Assembly: GCA_026417155.1 (NCBI GenBank)
Contig: JAOADU010000043.1
Coordinates: 1 to 45,115, forward strand
Length of the DNA: 45,115 bases
Source: Bacteroidales bacterium
Lineage (GTDB): Bacteria; Bacteroidota; Bacteroidia; Bacteroidales; GWA2-32-17
Direction of reading: 5' to 3'
The translations under genes were made by a program, and so were the position numbers. The notes under the pieces are model-generated. The model was not told the origin of the DNA, did not search any database, and saw nothing but the letters and a program-made list of their open reading frames with translations. Each line of letters opens with the position of its first letter. The stretch's first letter is position 1. Shown here in pieces: positions 27,068-37,012 of this stretch.

Positions 27068-28522
27068 ATGAAAGATATCAGAAGCATATTGCAACAAATT
27101 AATACACTCGAAGTACGAGGCGAATTTGCTAATCCTAAGGTTAATAAAATATTTATTGATTCTAAAAAAGTAAAACCAAATTCGTTGTTTATTGCAATCA
27201 AAGGTACTACAACCGACGGACATGATTTTATAGATGATGCAATTGTAAACGGTGCAAGATTTATAGTATGCGAGCGTATACCTTTCGACACTCGAAGTGA
27301 TGTGTTGTATATTAAAGTAGAGAATACAAGAAAAATTGCTGGTATCATTGCTTCCATATATTACGATCATCCATCAACAAAGCTAAAAGTAATTGGCGTA
27401 ACTGGAACCAATGGAAAAACTACCGTAGCTACCCTTTTATATCGCTTACATCGCTTAATGGGCAAAAAATGTGGATTAATTTCTACGGTTGTAAATTATG
27501 CCGACTCGAAGCTTTTTCCTGCTACACATACTACACCCAATCCTGTTGAATTGCAACGATTACTAGGAAAAATGGTAGAAGCACGTTGCGAATATTGTTT
27601 TATGGAAGTTAGCTCACATGCAGTCGATCAACACCGTATTGAGGGCATCAAATTTCATGGAGCAATTTTTACAAATATTACACACGATCATCTCGATTAT
27701 CATAAAACTTTTGAAAATTACTTGCAAGCTAAAAAAGCATTTTTCGATCATTTGCCAGAGACGGCATTTGCACTAACGAATATAGACGACAAAAATGGTC
27801 GAATAATGGTGCAAAACACAAAAGCGAAGATTTATACTTATGCGTTAAAAACATTAGCCGATTTTCATGTTAAGATTATAGAAAAGCATCTTAACGGAAC
27901 TCTTTTGCAATTCGATAAAACAGAAGTTTTTGTTAATCTGATAGGCGAATTTAATGTGTACAACTTACTAGCAATTTATGGAACATCGATATTGCTCGGA
28001 TTTTCTAAAGAAGAAGTTCTATTATACCTAAGCATGCTTAAGCCTGTTGACGGAAGGTTTGAGTATTTTGTTTCGAAAGAAGGGAGTACGATAATCGTTG
28101 ATTATGCACATACTCCAGATGCTATAACAAAGGTGCTTTCTACAATTAACGACATAAAGAAAGAGTCAAGCCATATAATTACAGTAATCGGCGCCGGAGG
28201 CAACCGCGACAAAACAAAACGACCGCTTATGGCTGCCGAAGCTGCTCGTTATAGTCAAAAACTAATTCTTACATCCGACAATCCCCGATACGAAGATCCC
28301 GAAGAAATAATTGCCGACATGAAAAAAGGACTAGACAACGATGAGCTGAAAAAAACGTTAACAATTGTCGATCGAAAGGAAGCTATTCGAACTGCTATTC
28401 AGCTTGCGAAAAAAGACGATATTGTGCTTATTGCGGGGAAGGGGCACGAAAATTATCAGGAAATTAAGGGAGTAAAATATCCTTTCGACGATAGGTTAGT
28501 AGTAAAGGAAACTATTAAATAA
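27068..28522 (+). CDS. murE: UDP-MurNAc-tripeptide synthetase, meso-DAP type
   Basis: A 484-residue Mur ligase that adds the third residue to UDP-MurNAc-L-Ala-D-Glu using ATP. The N-terminal UDP-binding domain has DSKKVKPNSLFIAIKG at 31-46. The P-loop GTNGKTT is at 113-119, and HTTPNPVELQ and EVSSHAVDQHR follow. The C-terminal specificity motif DNPR at 404-407 indicates meso-diaminopimelate as the added amino acid; L-lysine enzymes have a different tetrapeptide. This predicts a DAP-type peptidoglycan, consistent with the OmpA-type binding residues in the PD40/OmpA protein. The gene starts 2 nt after ftsI. Confidence 0.95.
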   Translation: MKDIRSILQQINTLEVRGEFANPKVNKIFIDSKKVKPNSLFIAIKGTTTDGHDFIDDAIVNGARFIVCERIPFDTRSDVLYIKVENTRKIAGIIASIYYDHPSTKLKVIGVTGTNGKTTVATLLYRLHRLMGKKCGLISTVVNYADSKLFPATHTTPNPVELQRLLGKMVEARCEYCFMEVSSHAVDQHRIEGIKFHGAIFTNITHDHLDYHKTFENYLQAKKAFFDHLPETAFALTNIDDKNGRIMVQNTKAKIYTYALKTLADFHVKIIEKHLNGTLLQFDKTEVFVNLIGEFNVYNLLAIYGTSILLGFSKEEVLLYLSMLKPVDGRFEYFVSKEGSTIIVDYAHTPDAITKVLSTINDIKKESSHIITVIGAGGNRDKTKRPLMAAEAARYSQKLILTSDNPRYEDPEEIIADMKKGLDNDELKKTLTIVDRKEAIRTAIQLAKKDDIVLIAGKGHENYQEIKGVKYPFDDRLVVKETIK

Positions 28523-28528
28523 ACATAT

Positions 28529-29782
28529 ATGTTGTATTATTTATTCACATACTTAGATAAACATTTCGACATTCCAGGCGCCGGAATGTTCAACTTTATA
28601 TCTTTTAGAGCAGGCATGGCTATTCTATTCTCGTTACTAATTTCATTATTTATAGGTAAAAAAATTATCCGATTCCTGCAGCGGAAGCAAATTGGTGAAA
28701 CCGTCAGAGATTTAGGTTTAGAAGGTCAAATGAGCAAACAAGGTACTCCTACAATGGGAGGAATTATTATCCTATCATCCATTGTGATACCTACTTTATT
28801 GTTTGCAAAATTACACAATATCTATATCATATTATTACTAATAACAACCATTTGGCTTGGTTTTATGGGGTTTGTAGATGATTACATTAAAGTTTTTAAA
28901 CACGATAAAAAAGGATTGCATGGAAAAGCCAAAATAATAGGGCAAGTTATACTTGGTTTGATCGTAGGATTAACAATTTATAAAAGTGAAGATATCGTCA
29001 TTCGCGAGAGAGTAAAAAAAGAGATTGTATTACAAGCCGCTCCAGGCGAAGTATCATCCTCTTACGAGAGCAAATCTATTCGGTTATCGGAAGATGTAAA
29101 GTCGTTTAAGACAACGATACCATTTGTGAAAAATAATGAATTTAACTATGAATGGCTGTTGTTTTTCTTAAACAAATCGCTAAGAAGCGAATGGGTTTGG
29201 TTAGTATTTGTTATTGCAGTAATATTTATTGTTACTGCTGTTTCGAATGGAGCAAACATGACCGATGGACTTGATGGGCTGGCAGCTGGCACATCAGCTA
29301 TTATTGGAACTACATTGGGAATTTTTGCATACGTATCGGGCAACATCATTTTTGCCGACTATTTGAATATTATGTATATTCCATATTCGGGCGAGATGGT
29401 TGTGTTTGCTGCAGCTTTTATAGGTGCTACGGTTGGTTTTATATGGTACAATAGTTATCCGGCACAAGTATTTATGGGCGATACAGGAAGTTTAGCATTA
29501 GGAGGTATTATTGCGGTATTTGCGATTCTTGTCAGAAAAGAAATTTTATTGCCCATTTTGTGTGGGATTTTCTTCGTCGAAAATCTTTCGGTAATTATTC
29601 AGGTATATTGGTTTAAACGAACGAAAAGAAAATATGGCGAAGGAAGAAGGGTATTTAAAATGGCACCTATTCATCACCATTTTCAAAAACTCGGATACCC
29701 TGAACCGAAAATTGTTACTCGCTTTTGGATAGTAGCCATCATGCTTGCCGTATTAACAATTATAACTTTAAAAATACGCTAA
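28529..29782 (+). CDS. mraY: Phospho-MurNAc-pentapeptide transferase
   Basis: The 417-residue polytopic membrane enzyme transfers phospho-MurNAc-pentapeptide to undecaprenyl phosphate, forming lipid I. It starts [29 protein letters not shown], has [10 protein letters not shown], the catalytic [38 protein letters not shown] and the terminal [10 protein letters not shown]. It is longer than the proteobacterial enzyme (about 360) because of a hydrophilic insert at about 158-205, common in Bacteroidota. Its stop overlaps the murD start by 1 nt (TAATG). Confidence 0.95.
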   Translation: MLYYLFTYLDKHFDIPGAGMFNFISFRAGMAILFSLLISLFIGKKIIRFLQRKQIGETVRDLGLEGQMSKQGTPTMGGIIILSSIVIPTLLFAKLHNIYIILLLITTIWLGFMGFVDDYIKVFKHDKKGLHGKAKIIGQVILGLIVGLTIYKSEDIVIRERVKKEIVLQAAPGEVSSSYESKSIRLSEDVKSFKTTIPFVKNNEFNYEWLLFFLNKSLRSEWVWLVFVIAVIFIVTAVSNGANMTDGLDGLAAGTSAIIGTTLGIFAYVSGNIIFADYLNIMYIPYSGEMVVFAAAFIGATVGFIWYNSYPAQVFMGDTGSLALGGIIAVFAILVRKEILLPILCGIFFVENLSVIIQVYWFKRTKRKYGEGRRVFKMAPIHHHFQKLGYPEPKIVTRFWIVAIMLAVLTIITLKIR

Positions 29783-31119
29783 TGGCCGAAAAGATTGTCA
29801 TATTAGGTTGTGGTGAGAGCGGTATGGGCGCAGCATTACTAGCCCATAATAAGGGCTTTGATGTATTTGTTTCGGATGGATCTAAAATAAAAGAAAATTA
29901 CAAACACGCTATTTCACAAGCCAATATTTCATTTGAAGAAATGCAACATTCGCTAGACAAAATATTACAAGCTGATATTGTTATTAAAAGTCCCGGTATT
30001 CCCGAAAAAACGGAAGTTATGAAAGCAATACGAAGCAAAGGAATACCCGTTTTATCCGATATAGAGTTTGCTTCGCAATATACTTCAGCAAAAATTATTG
30101 CCATAACAGGAAGTAACGGCAAAACAACGACTACATTACTGACTCATCATATCTTTAAAAAAGCAGGCATTAATGTAGGTTTGGCAGGAAATGTTGGCAA
30201 AAGCTTTGCATATTCTGTATTACATAATAATTACGATTATTATGTGCTTGAAGTAAGCAGTTTTCAGCTAGACGATACAATAAAATTTAAACCCCATATA
30301 GCAATATTAACTAATATTACACCCGATCATCTCGATCGTTACGATTATTCGTTTGAAAAATACATCGCAAGCAAATTCCGAATAACTAAGAATCAACAAT
30401 CAGAAGATTTCTTTATTTATTGCTTAGACGACGAGACGACAAAATCTTATATCAACAAGTTTTCTATACAGTCTAAGCAATTGCCTTTCAGTATTGTACA
30501 AAATTTAACAGAAGGTGGTTATGTTGAGAACAATGAATTAGTCATCAAATACAATAAAAATCAAATGGTTATGTCAATATTAGAATTAGCATTAGAAGGC
30601 AAACACAATCAGTACAATTCGTTAGCAGCTGGGATAGCTGCTTTTGTTTCGGGGATAAGAAAAGATATTATCCGAGAATCGTTAAGCGATTTTGAAGCTG
30701 TTGAACATCGTTTAGAAAAAGTATTGAAAATTAGAGGCATAGAATTTATTAACGATTCGAAAGCAACAAACGTTAATTCTGCTTGGTATGCTTTAGAAAC
30801 TGTTAAGAAGCCAATAATTTGGATTGTAGGCGGAGTAGATAAAGGCAATGATTACTCACAGTTGTTTCCGCTGGTTAAAGAAAAAGTTAAAGCAATAGTT
30901 TGTTTAGGATTAGACAATAAGAAAATTATTAAGGCTTTCAAACAATTTAATATTCCTATTGTTGAAACTCAAAACATGACCGATGCAGTAAGGACCGCAT
31001 ATAAATTAGGGGTGCCGGGCGATACGGTTTTACTATCGCCGGCTTGTGCAAGTTTCGATTTATTTGAAAATTATGAAGATAGAGGCAGAAAATTTAAAAA
31101 TGCTGTAAGAGATTTGTAG
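29782..31119 (+). CDS. murD: UDP-MurNAc-L-alanine--D-glutamate ligase
   Basis: The start is ATG 29782, sharing one base with the mraY stop; an upstream in-frame start inside mraY is not needed. The 445-residue ligase has the N-terminal Rossmann motif VILGCGESGMGAAL (6-19), KSPGIP (69-74), P-loop GSNGKTT (110-116), EVSSFQLDDT and the C-terminal INDSKATNVNSAWYAL. LSPACASFDLFENYEDRGRKF marks the D-Glu-binding end. It adds D-glutamate to UDP-MurNAc-L-Ala. It is 1 nt from ftsW. Confidence 0.95.
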   Translation: MAEKIVILGCGESGMGAALLAHNKGFDVFVSDGSKIKENYKHAISQANISFEEMQHSLDKILQADIVIKSPGIPEKTEVMKAIRSKGIPVLSDIEFASQYTSAKIIAITGSNGKTTTTLLTHHIFKKAGINVGLAGNVGKSFAYSVLHNNYDYYVLEVSSFQLDDTIKFKPHIAILTNITPDHLDRYDYSFEKYIASKFRITKNQQSEDFFIYCLDDETTKSYINKFSIQSKQLPFSIVQNLTEGGYVENNELVIKYNKNQMVMSILELALEGKHNQYNSLAAGIAAFVSGIRKDIIRESLSDFEAVEHRLEKVLKIRGIEFINDSKATNVNSAWYALETVKKPIIWIVGGVDKGNDYSQLFPLVKEKVKAIVCLGLDNKKIIKAFKQFNIPIVETQNMTDAVRTAYKLGVPGDTVLLSPACASFDLFENYEDRGRKFKNAVRDL

Positions 31120-31120
31120 T

Positions 31121-32341
31121 ATGAATAATGTTTCGGCAATATTTAAAGGCGATAAGATAATTTGGGGAATGATTTTCCTATTATCTGTAGTATCGCTGTT
31201 GGCTGTTTATAGCTCTACCGGAACACTTGCTTTTCGATATCAAGAAGGAAACTTGTTGTATTATTTATTTCGTCATGGAGGATTGCTTTTATTGGGTATT
31301 CTCATAATACTCGTATTTCAAAATATTCCTGTTTCGTTATACAATCGTTTGTCATTTTTGCTAATTCTATTGACTATACCGTTGTTAATTTATACACTTT
31401 TAAAAGGTACAAGCTTAAATGAAGCATCGCGTTGGATTACATTGCCAGGAACTAGTATTTCATTTCAATCGTCAGATTTTGCTAAATTTTCATTAATCGT
31501 TTATATATCAAAATTTTTAGCTAAATATCAGCAAGGAGATTCGCTGCCAACATTTAAAAAAGATTTCAGGTTAATGATGATTACTTTATTTTTAACTTGT
31601 GGTTTAATATTACCTGCTAATTTTTCAACGGCTGCGTTATTGTTTTTTAGTTCAATTATGCTTTTGTTTTTAGGTCGGTTGAAATGGAAGTATATCCTAA
31701 CCATATTAGCAATTGGTGTTGTTGGAATAATGTTATTCATTGGAACAGCATTATTGTTTTTCCCCGACAAAGGAAGAGTTTCGACATGGAAAAACAGAAT
31801 TGAAGTATATTTGAATAAATCAAAAGCCGATAGTGATGATGTATATCAAATTGAACAATCAAAAATAGCTATTGCTTCAGGTGGTTTTTTTGGCAAAGGA
31901 CCTGGTAATAGTACACAACGCAACTTTTTACCACATCCGTATTCCGATTTCATTTTTGCAATTATTATTGAAGAATATGGTTTTATTGGTGCAATGTTTA
32001 TTATGCTTTGTTATTTAATTTTATTATATCGTGTGGGTGTTATTGTACGATTTTCACCCAAAGCGTTTCAAGCATTATTGGCTATTGGACTTATTATTTT
32101 ATTGGTATTGCAGGCAATGATAAACATGGGTGTAGCTACAGGAATATTCCCTGTAACCGGTCAAACCTTACCTTTAGTTAGCATGGGCGGTACGTCTATT
32201 ATCTTTACAGGAGTATCGTTGGGTATTATAATAAACATTAGCCATCAATTAAAAGTTGAAAAAACAGTAGAAAATAATGAATCAGATGTAAATAAACCAA
32301 GCGAAGAACAAAATCAACATTCAAAAAACGAAACAACATGA
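31121..32341 (+). CDS. ftsW: SEDS glycosyltransferase FtsW
   Basis: A 406-residue SEDS-family membrane protein with about ten predicted helices. Family segments include VVSLLAVYSSTGTLAFR near 20-38, SRWITLPGTSISFQSSDFAKFSLI near 103, the extracellular loop GKGPGNSTQRNFLPHPYSDFIFAIIIEEYGFIGA near 258-290, and the final FPVTGQTLPLVSMGGTSI. It polymerises lipid II into septal glycan. FtsW is preferred over RodA because of its place in the dcw cluster. The last 40 residues are hydrophilic and Asn/Glu-rich, probably a cytoplasmic tail. Its stop overlaps murG by 4 nt. Confidence 0.93.
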   Translation: MNNVSAIFKGDKIIWGMIFLLSVVSLLAVYSSTGTLAFRYQEGNLLYYLFRHGGLLLLGILIILVFQNIPVSLYNRLSFLLILLTIPLLIYTLLKGTSLNEASRWITLPGTSISFQSSDFAKFSLIVYISKFLAKYQQGDSLPTFKKDFRLMMITLFLTCGLILPANFSTAALLFFSSIMLLFLGRLKWKYILTILAIGVVGIMLFIGTALLFFPDKGRVSTWKNRIEVYLNKSKADSDDVYQIEQSKIAIASGGFFGKGPGNSTQRNFLPHPYSDFIFAIIIEEYGFIGAMFIMLCYLILLYRVGVIVRFSPKAFQALLAIGLIILLVLQAMINMGVATGIFPVTGQTLPLVSMGGTSIIFTGVSLGIIINISHQLKVEKTVENNESDVNKPSEEQNQHSKNETT

Positions 32342-33444
32342 ATACGATAAAAGTCATAATAAGTGGTGGGGGAACAGGTGGTCACATTTTTCCTGCAATT
32401 GCAGTTGCCAATTCCTTACGCAAAATGCGTCCCGAAATAGAAATATTATTTGTCGGAGCCGAAGGGAAAATGGAAATGGAAAAGGTGCCTGCAGCGGGAT
32501 ACAAAATTGTAGGTTTGCCCGTAAGAGGATTTCAAAGAAAAATAACTTGGTCGAATGTTACATTCTTTTTTCGATTATTGAATAGTTTGCAAAAAGCTAA
32601 ACAAATAATTAAAGAATTTGAACCCGATGTAGTAGCAGGCTTCGGAGGGTTTGCTTCGGGTCCAATATTGCGTGTAGCTACAAAAAGAGGTATTCCTACG
32701 CTTATTCAGGAGCAAAACTCATATGCCGGAGTTACAAATAAAATATTAGGACAACGAGTTGATAAAATATGTGTTGCCTATCAGGATATGGAAAAATATT
32801 TTCCTGCCGAAAAAATTCTTATCACCGGAAATCCAGTAAGACAAGACATCTTAAATATGACACAGAAAACAAAAGAAGATAGTTTTCTGTATTTTCAACT
32901 TAAAGGCAATAGGAAAACAATTTTATCGTTAGGAGGAAGTTTAGGTGCATTAACTATAAACGAAAGTATTTATAATCATCTAGAAACATTAGTAAAAAAC
33001 AATATTCAGCTTGTTTGGCAAACAGGCAAAATGTTTTATCCGATTGCTTTAGAAAAAGTACGTCAGTTGAATTATGATGGGATAAAGGTATTTGATTTTA
33101 TTTCGCGGATGGATTATGCTTATGCCATTGCCGATGTTGTTATTTCACGGGCAGGAGCTATTACAATTTCCGAACTGGGATTGACAGCTAAACCTGCCAT
33201 TCTTGTACCTTCGCCAAATGTAGCAGAAGATCACCAAACAAAAAATGCTATGACGCTTGTAAAAAATGATGCAGCGATGATGATTCAAGACTCAGAAGCT
33301 CGCCAAAAATTAGTCGAAGAAGCTGTTAAATTGTTAAACGATGAATTTCGTCTTAATGTATATCGAAACAATATAGCACGTATGGCAATTAAAAACTCCG
33401 ACGAAATTATAGCACGCGAAATAATAAAGTTATCCAAAAAATAA
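32338..33444 (+). CDS. murG: UDP-GlcNAc:lipid I N-acetylglucosaminyltransferase
   Basis: The 368-residue GT28-family enzyme converts lipid I to lipid II on the inner face of the membrane. GGGTGGHIFPAIAVA (9-23) is the glycine-rich loop 1, VGAEGKMEMEKVP (36-48) and VVAGFGGFASGPIL (97-110) follow. LSLGGSLGALTINE (near 198) is the second glycine-rich loop, and SRAGAITISELG (near 265) and PNVAEDHQTKNA bind UDP-GlcNAc. It overlaps ftsW by 4 nt and shares one base with murC. Confidence 0.95.
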   Translation: MNTIKVIISGGGTGGHIFPAIAVANSLRKMRPEIEILFVGAEGKMEMEKVPAAGYKIVGLPVRGFQRKITWSNVTFFFRLLNSLQKAKQIIKEFEPDVVAGFGGFASGPILRVATKRGIPTLIQEQNSYAGVTNKILGQRVDKICVAYQDMEKYFPAEKILITGNPVRQDILNMTQKTKEDSFLYFQLKGNRKTILSLGGSLGALTINESIYNHLETLVKNNIQLVWQTGKMFYPIALEKVRQLNYDGIKVFDFISRMDYAYAIADVVISRAGAITISELGLTAKPAILVPSPNVAEDHQTKNAMTLVKNDAAMMIQDSEARQKLVEEAVKLLNDEFRLNVYRNNIARMAIKNSDEIIAREIIKLSKK

Positions 33445-34832
33445 TGCTCGAAAATAAAAACATAGTATATCTTATTGGAATTGGCGGTATCGGAATGAGT
33501 GCCTTAGCCCGATATTTTTTACTTAAAAACTGGATGGTATATGGTTATGATGCTGTTTGTAGTCAAAACGCGAAGATGCTTGAGAAGTTAGGAGCTATCA
33601 TTCATTACAACGAAACCACCGATATGATTCAATCTATTACTGAAACCAATTCTACACAGTCGCCATTAATTATTTATACTCCAGCTATTGCCGCTTCAAG
33701 TCCTATTTTGCAATGGATAAAAGATAAGAAACTACCGATATACAAACGGTCGGAGGTATTGGGGCATATTTGTAGTTCTTTGAAAACAGCAGCAGTAGCG
33801 GGTACTCATGGCAAAACAACGATAAGTTCTCTTATAGCACATATTTTGTATAATTCCGAATTTTCGTGCACAGCATTTTTAGGAGGTATTGTTAAAAATT
33901 ATCAATCCAATTTTCTTTATTCTGAACGTAACTCATGGGTTGTTGTTGAAGCCGACGAATACGATCGTTCGTTTTTGCAGCTTACACCAGAAGTATCTGT
34001 TATTACTTCCGTTGATGCCGATCATCTCGACATTTATAAATCGTACCAATCACTCAAGCAAGCCTATCAGGATTATATAAATAAGATTAAAACGGGCGGA
34101 AAATTACTGATTAAAAAATCATTAAGTTCATTATTCGATACAAAACACTTACAAATCGCTACATACGATTTATACGATAAAAGTGCAGATAGTTATCTCA
34201 AAGATGTGTCAATCAACAATGGATATTTTGTATTTACTGTATCAACTCCGTGGGGAGAAATAAATTTACAACCTAAAATAACTGGTTGGTACAATGTTGA
34301 AAATATTCTTGCTGCATGTTCAATGGCTTTATGGATGGGAATTGATGCTCGTACTATAAAAAAGGCAGTAGAAAGTTTTGAAGGAATTCAAAGACGATTC
34401 GATATTATTGTTCATAATGACAGGCATATATACATTGACGATTATGCACATCATCCCGAAGAAATTAAGGCATTAATTACATCTATTAGAGCAGTATTTG
34501 GCGATATCCCCATTACAGGAATTTTTCAACCACATTTGTATTCGCGAACCCGCGATCTGGCAAATGAATTTGCCGAAGCACTTAGCCTACTCGATGAATT
34601 ATGTTTGCTTCCTATTTATCCCGCTCGCGAGTTACCAATAAGTGGCATTGATAGCTCGTTGCTGCTCAATAAGGTTAGCATTAAAAACAAAGAACTTATC
34701 GAACCATCGCAATTGTTAGATTGGATAAAAAGCAGGATGCCTAAATTAATTGTAACAATGGGTGCAGGGAATATTGATCGATGGGTAGAACCAATAAAAA
34801 ATTTACTTTTAAAAAATGAGATGGCTCAATAA
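33444..34832 (+). CDS. murC: UDP-MurNAc--L-alanine ligase
   Basis: The 462-residue Mur ligase adds L-alanine to UDP-MurNAc, the first peptide-stem step. GIGGIGMSALARYF (12-25) is the UDP-binding loop, YTPAI (78-82) and KRSEVLGHI follow. P-loop GTHGKTT (120-126) has the His typical of MurC, and EADEYDRSFL, DADHLDIY and DDYAHHPEEI are ligase motifs. Mpl is excluded by the order of motifs and by the dcw context. It shares one base with murG and overlaps ftsQ by 17 nt. Confidence 0.95.
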   Translation: MLENKNIVYLIGIGGIGMSALARYFLLKNWMVYGYDAVCSQNAKMLEKLGAIIHYNETTDMIQSITETNSTQSPLIIYTPAIAASSPILQWIKDKKLPIYKRSEVLGHICSSLKTAAVAGTHGKTTISSLIAHILYNSEFSCTAFLGGIVKNYQSNFLYSERNSWVVVEADEYDRSFLQLTPEVSVITSVDADHLDIYKSYQSLKQAYQDYINKIKTGGKLLIKKSLSSLFDTKHLQIATYDLYDKSADSYLKDVSINNGYFVFTVSTPWGEINLQPKITGWYNVENILAACSMALWMGIDARTIKKAVESFEGIQRRFDIIVHNDRHIYIDDYAHHPEEIKALITSIRAVFGDIPITGIFQPHLYSRTRDLANEFAEALSLLDELCLLPIYPARELPISGIDSSLLLNKVSIKNKELIEPSQLLDWIKSRMPKLIVTMGAGNIDRWVEPIKNLLLKNEMAQ

Positions 34833-35637
34833 AATATGGCAAATATTAATATGGGTGTTGCTTATAGGTACCTTAGGATTAACCTTGGGCTTTACTGAGA
34901 AACAACGCACATCTATTATTTGTAATGCAATTGTTGTTCGTATTCTAGATTCATGCCAAAATCATTTCATTACAGCAAAAGATATTTTAAAACTTATAGA
35001 AGAAAAAAAGTATCAAATTAAAAAAATGCCGATTGCTAATATACCATTAAATGAACTTGAGTCGAAAATTATTAATTTACCACATGTTTACAATGCTCAG
35101 GTGTACACTACTATAGATGGTCAATTGATGATAGACATATGGCAACGTACTCCGATGTTACGAATTATTAACTATAATTACGAAAGTTACTATGTTGATA
35201 GCGAGGGAGTGCTGTTCCCTTTGTCGGACAATTATACTGCTCGTGTGCTAATAGCTTCGGGAAATATAAATGAGCCTTATGCCTTATATTGCAACAAAAA
35301 AGCAATAGATGCCGAACAACAAGAAAATATTAAAAGAGAAACATTGCTCGACGATATTTTTATCTTAGGACAATATATTCATAGCGATTCGTTATGGAAT
35401 GCTATGATTGAGCAAATATATATAAATGAAAATAAAGAATTTGAGCTTATTCCTAAAGTTGGCGATATCATTATAGAAATGGGCGATACATCTGATATGG
35501 ACAATAAATTTATGAAATTGAAGGCTTTTTACCAACAAATTGTTCCTAAGATAAATTTAGAAGAATATTTAAAAATTAATTTAAAATATAAGAATCAAAT
35601 TGTTTGTACAAAAAAAAATACATCATATGAACAATAA
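34816..35637 (+). CDS. ftsQ: FtsQ/DivIB-like division protein
   Basis: A 273-residue bitopic protein with a short cytoplasmic N-terminus, one membrane helix at about 8-26 (IWQILIWVLLIGTLGLTLG), and a periplasmic POTRA-like beta-domain. The segment 'LESKIINLPHVYNAQVYTTIDGQLMIDIWQRTPMLRI' near 78-113 matches the FtsQ pattern 'I..lP.V..A.V....P..L.I.v.Er.P.a'. YYVDSEGVLFPL follows. Overall sequence is divergent, so the name also rests on its place between murC and ftsA. Overlaps with murC (17 nt) and ftsA (11 nt) suggest coupled translation. Confidence 0.85.
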   Translation: MRWLNKIWQILIWVLLIGTLGLTLGFTEKQRTSIICNAIVVRILDSCQNHFITAKDILKLIEEKKYQIKKMPIANIPLNELESKIINLPHVYNAQVYTTIDGQLMIDIWQRTPMLRIINYNYESYYVDSEGVLFPLSDNYTARVLIASGNINEPYALYCNKKAIDAEQQENIKRETLLDDIFILGQYIHSDSLWNAMIEQIYINENKEFELIPKVGDIIIEMGDTSDMDNKFMKLKAFYQQIVPKINLEEYLKINLKYKNQIVCTKKNTSYEQ

Positions 35638-36994
35638 TTTTAATGATATTGTAGGAGTAGTTGATATAGGTACAACTAAAATAGTTGCTTTAATTGGAAA
35701 ACGCATAGAAAGCAATAAATTTAAAGTGTTAGGTTATGGATACGAGACTTCTTGTGGCGTTAAAAGAGGCAACATCATTAATGTTTTATCTACAGCTAAT
35801 AGTATAAAAAATGCTATTGAAAAAGCCCAAAATAATGCAGGTATTAGAATACAAAATGTATATGTGGGTATTGCCGGGCAAAATATACGAACGATAACGA
35901 ATGTAGAGCATGTAGAGCGTGAAAATCCCAACGAATTAATTACTAAAAAGGAAATAGAAGAATTAATAAACAAACAATACAATGTACCTGTCAAATTTCC
36001 GGAAAAAATAATTCAAGTAATTCCTAAATCGATTGTTATTGATAATGAGGAAATAGAAGGTGTAGAGAATTTAATTGGTTGTTATGGTAAGGTTTTAAAA
36101 ATCAACTTTATTATTGTTACAGCCCAAAAAAATAATATCGAAGCAATAAAATTAAGTATTGAAAATGCTAATCTACAGTGCAGCGGAATATTCTTAGAAC
36201 CAATAGCTTCTTCAAAAGCTGTATTGAATGATTATGAATTAAAAAAGGGAGTAATAATGATAGATATCGGGGGTGGTACGAGCGATATGGCTGTGTATTA
36301 CAATAATATGCTTATTCATACAGCTGTGATACCTTTTGGCGGAAACATAATCACCTCTGATATTAAAAAAAATTTTAACCTTACAGAAGACATCGCAGAA
36401 TACATAAAAGTTAATTATGGTAAAGCTATCGCTTTAAACGAAGAAAGCAATAAAAACCTAGTTCTCGAAAATGAAAATAATAAAGAACCTATTGTAATAA
36501 ATAATTATGTACTATATGGAGTAATACAAGCTCGTGTTGAAGAAATTTTGGAATTTATTGCTATAGAGTTAATGAAAGTTGATAAAATTGACCAAAATAA
36601 TAATGTTGAAATTGTTATTACTGGAGGAGGAGCAAAACTTGCTCATATTCAGCAATTAATAAAATACAAACTTCAAAGAAATATTCGCTTAGGTTTACCT
36701 AATGTTTATTTAACTTCAGAATTAAAAGAACAGTTTAAAAATCCACAATTTTCTACAGCTATTGGACTTATGATATTAGCTTATGAAGATCTCGATAAAA
36801 AAGGGAACTCTTCTCCGATGAATAATCCACAGGCTCAACCAATAGAAGAAAAAACAAACGAAACTACAGAAAATAATCCGCAAAAAGAAAATGGTGTAAA
36901 CAAAAAGTCAAAAAAATTGTACGAGATTTTGTTCCAACCGTTAAAAGATTTCTTTGATGATTTTAAAGTAAGCGATTCGGATTTAGAAAAATAA
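35627..36994 (+). CDS. ftsA: Cell division protein FtsA
   Basis: ATG 35627 is preferred to a TTG at 35600; both overlap ftsQ. The 455-residue actin-like ATPase anchors FtsZ to the membrane. Phosphate-1 is VVDIGTTKIVALIG (11-24), the phosphate-2 region MIDIGGGTSDMAVY lies near 210-223, and the adenosine motif is ITGGGAKL near 332. The SHS2/1C insert is at about 85-160. After an Asn/Glu-rich linker, the last 30 residues (LYEILFQPLKDFFDDFKVS) form an amphipathic helix suited to membrane targeting. It is 18 nt from ftsZ. Confidence 0.95.
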   Translation: MNNNFNDIVGVVDIGTTKIVALIGKRIESNKFKVLGYGYETSCGVKRGNIINVLSTANSIKNAIEKAQNNAGIRIQNVYVGIAGQNIRTITNVEHVERENPNELITKKEIEELINKQYNVPVKFPEKIIQVIPKSIVIDNEEIEGVENLIGCYGKVLKINFIIVTAQKNNIEAIKLSIENANLQCSGIFLEPIASSKAVLNDYELKKGVIMIDIGGGTSDMAVYYNNMLIHTAVIPFGGNIITSDIKKNFNLTEDIAEYIKVNYGKAIALNEESNKNLVLENENNKEPIVINNYVLYGVIQARVEEILEFIAIELMKVDKIDQNNNVEIVITGGGAKLAHIQQLIKYKLQRNIRLGLPNVYLTSELKEQFKNPQFSTAIGLMILAYEDLDKKGNSSPMNNPQAQPIEEKTNETTENNPQKENGVNKKSKKLYEILFQPLKDFFDDFKVSDSDLEK

Positions 36995-37012
36995 TTATTA
37001 AAACATACAACT

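Noticed and set aside
29725..29781. Upstream start for murD inside mraY
   Set aside because: The added residues read through the MraY C-terminus in another frame, and ATG 29782 gives the standard MurD N-terminus.
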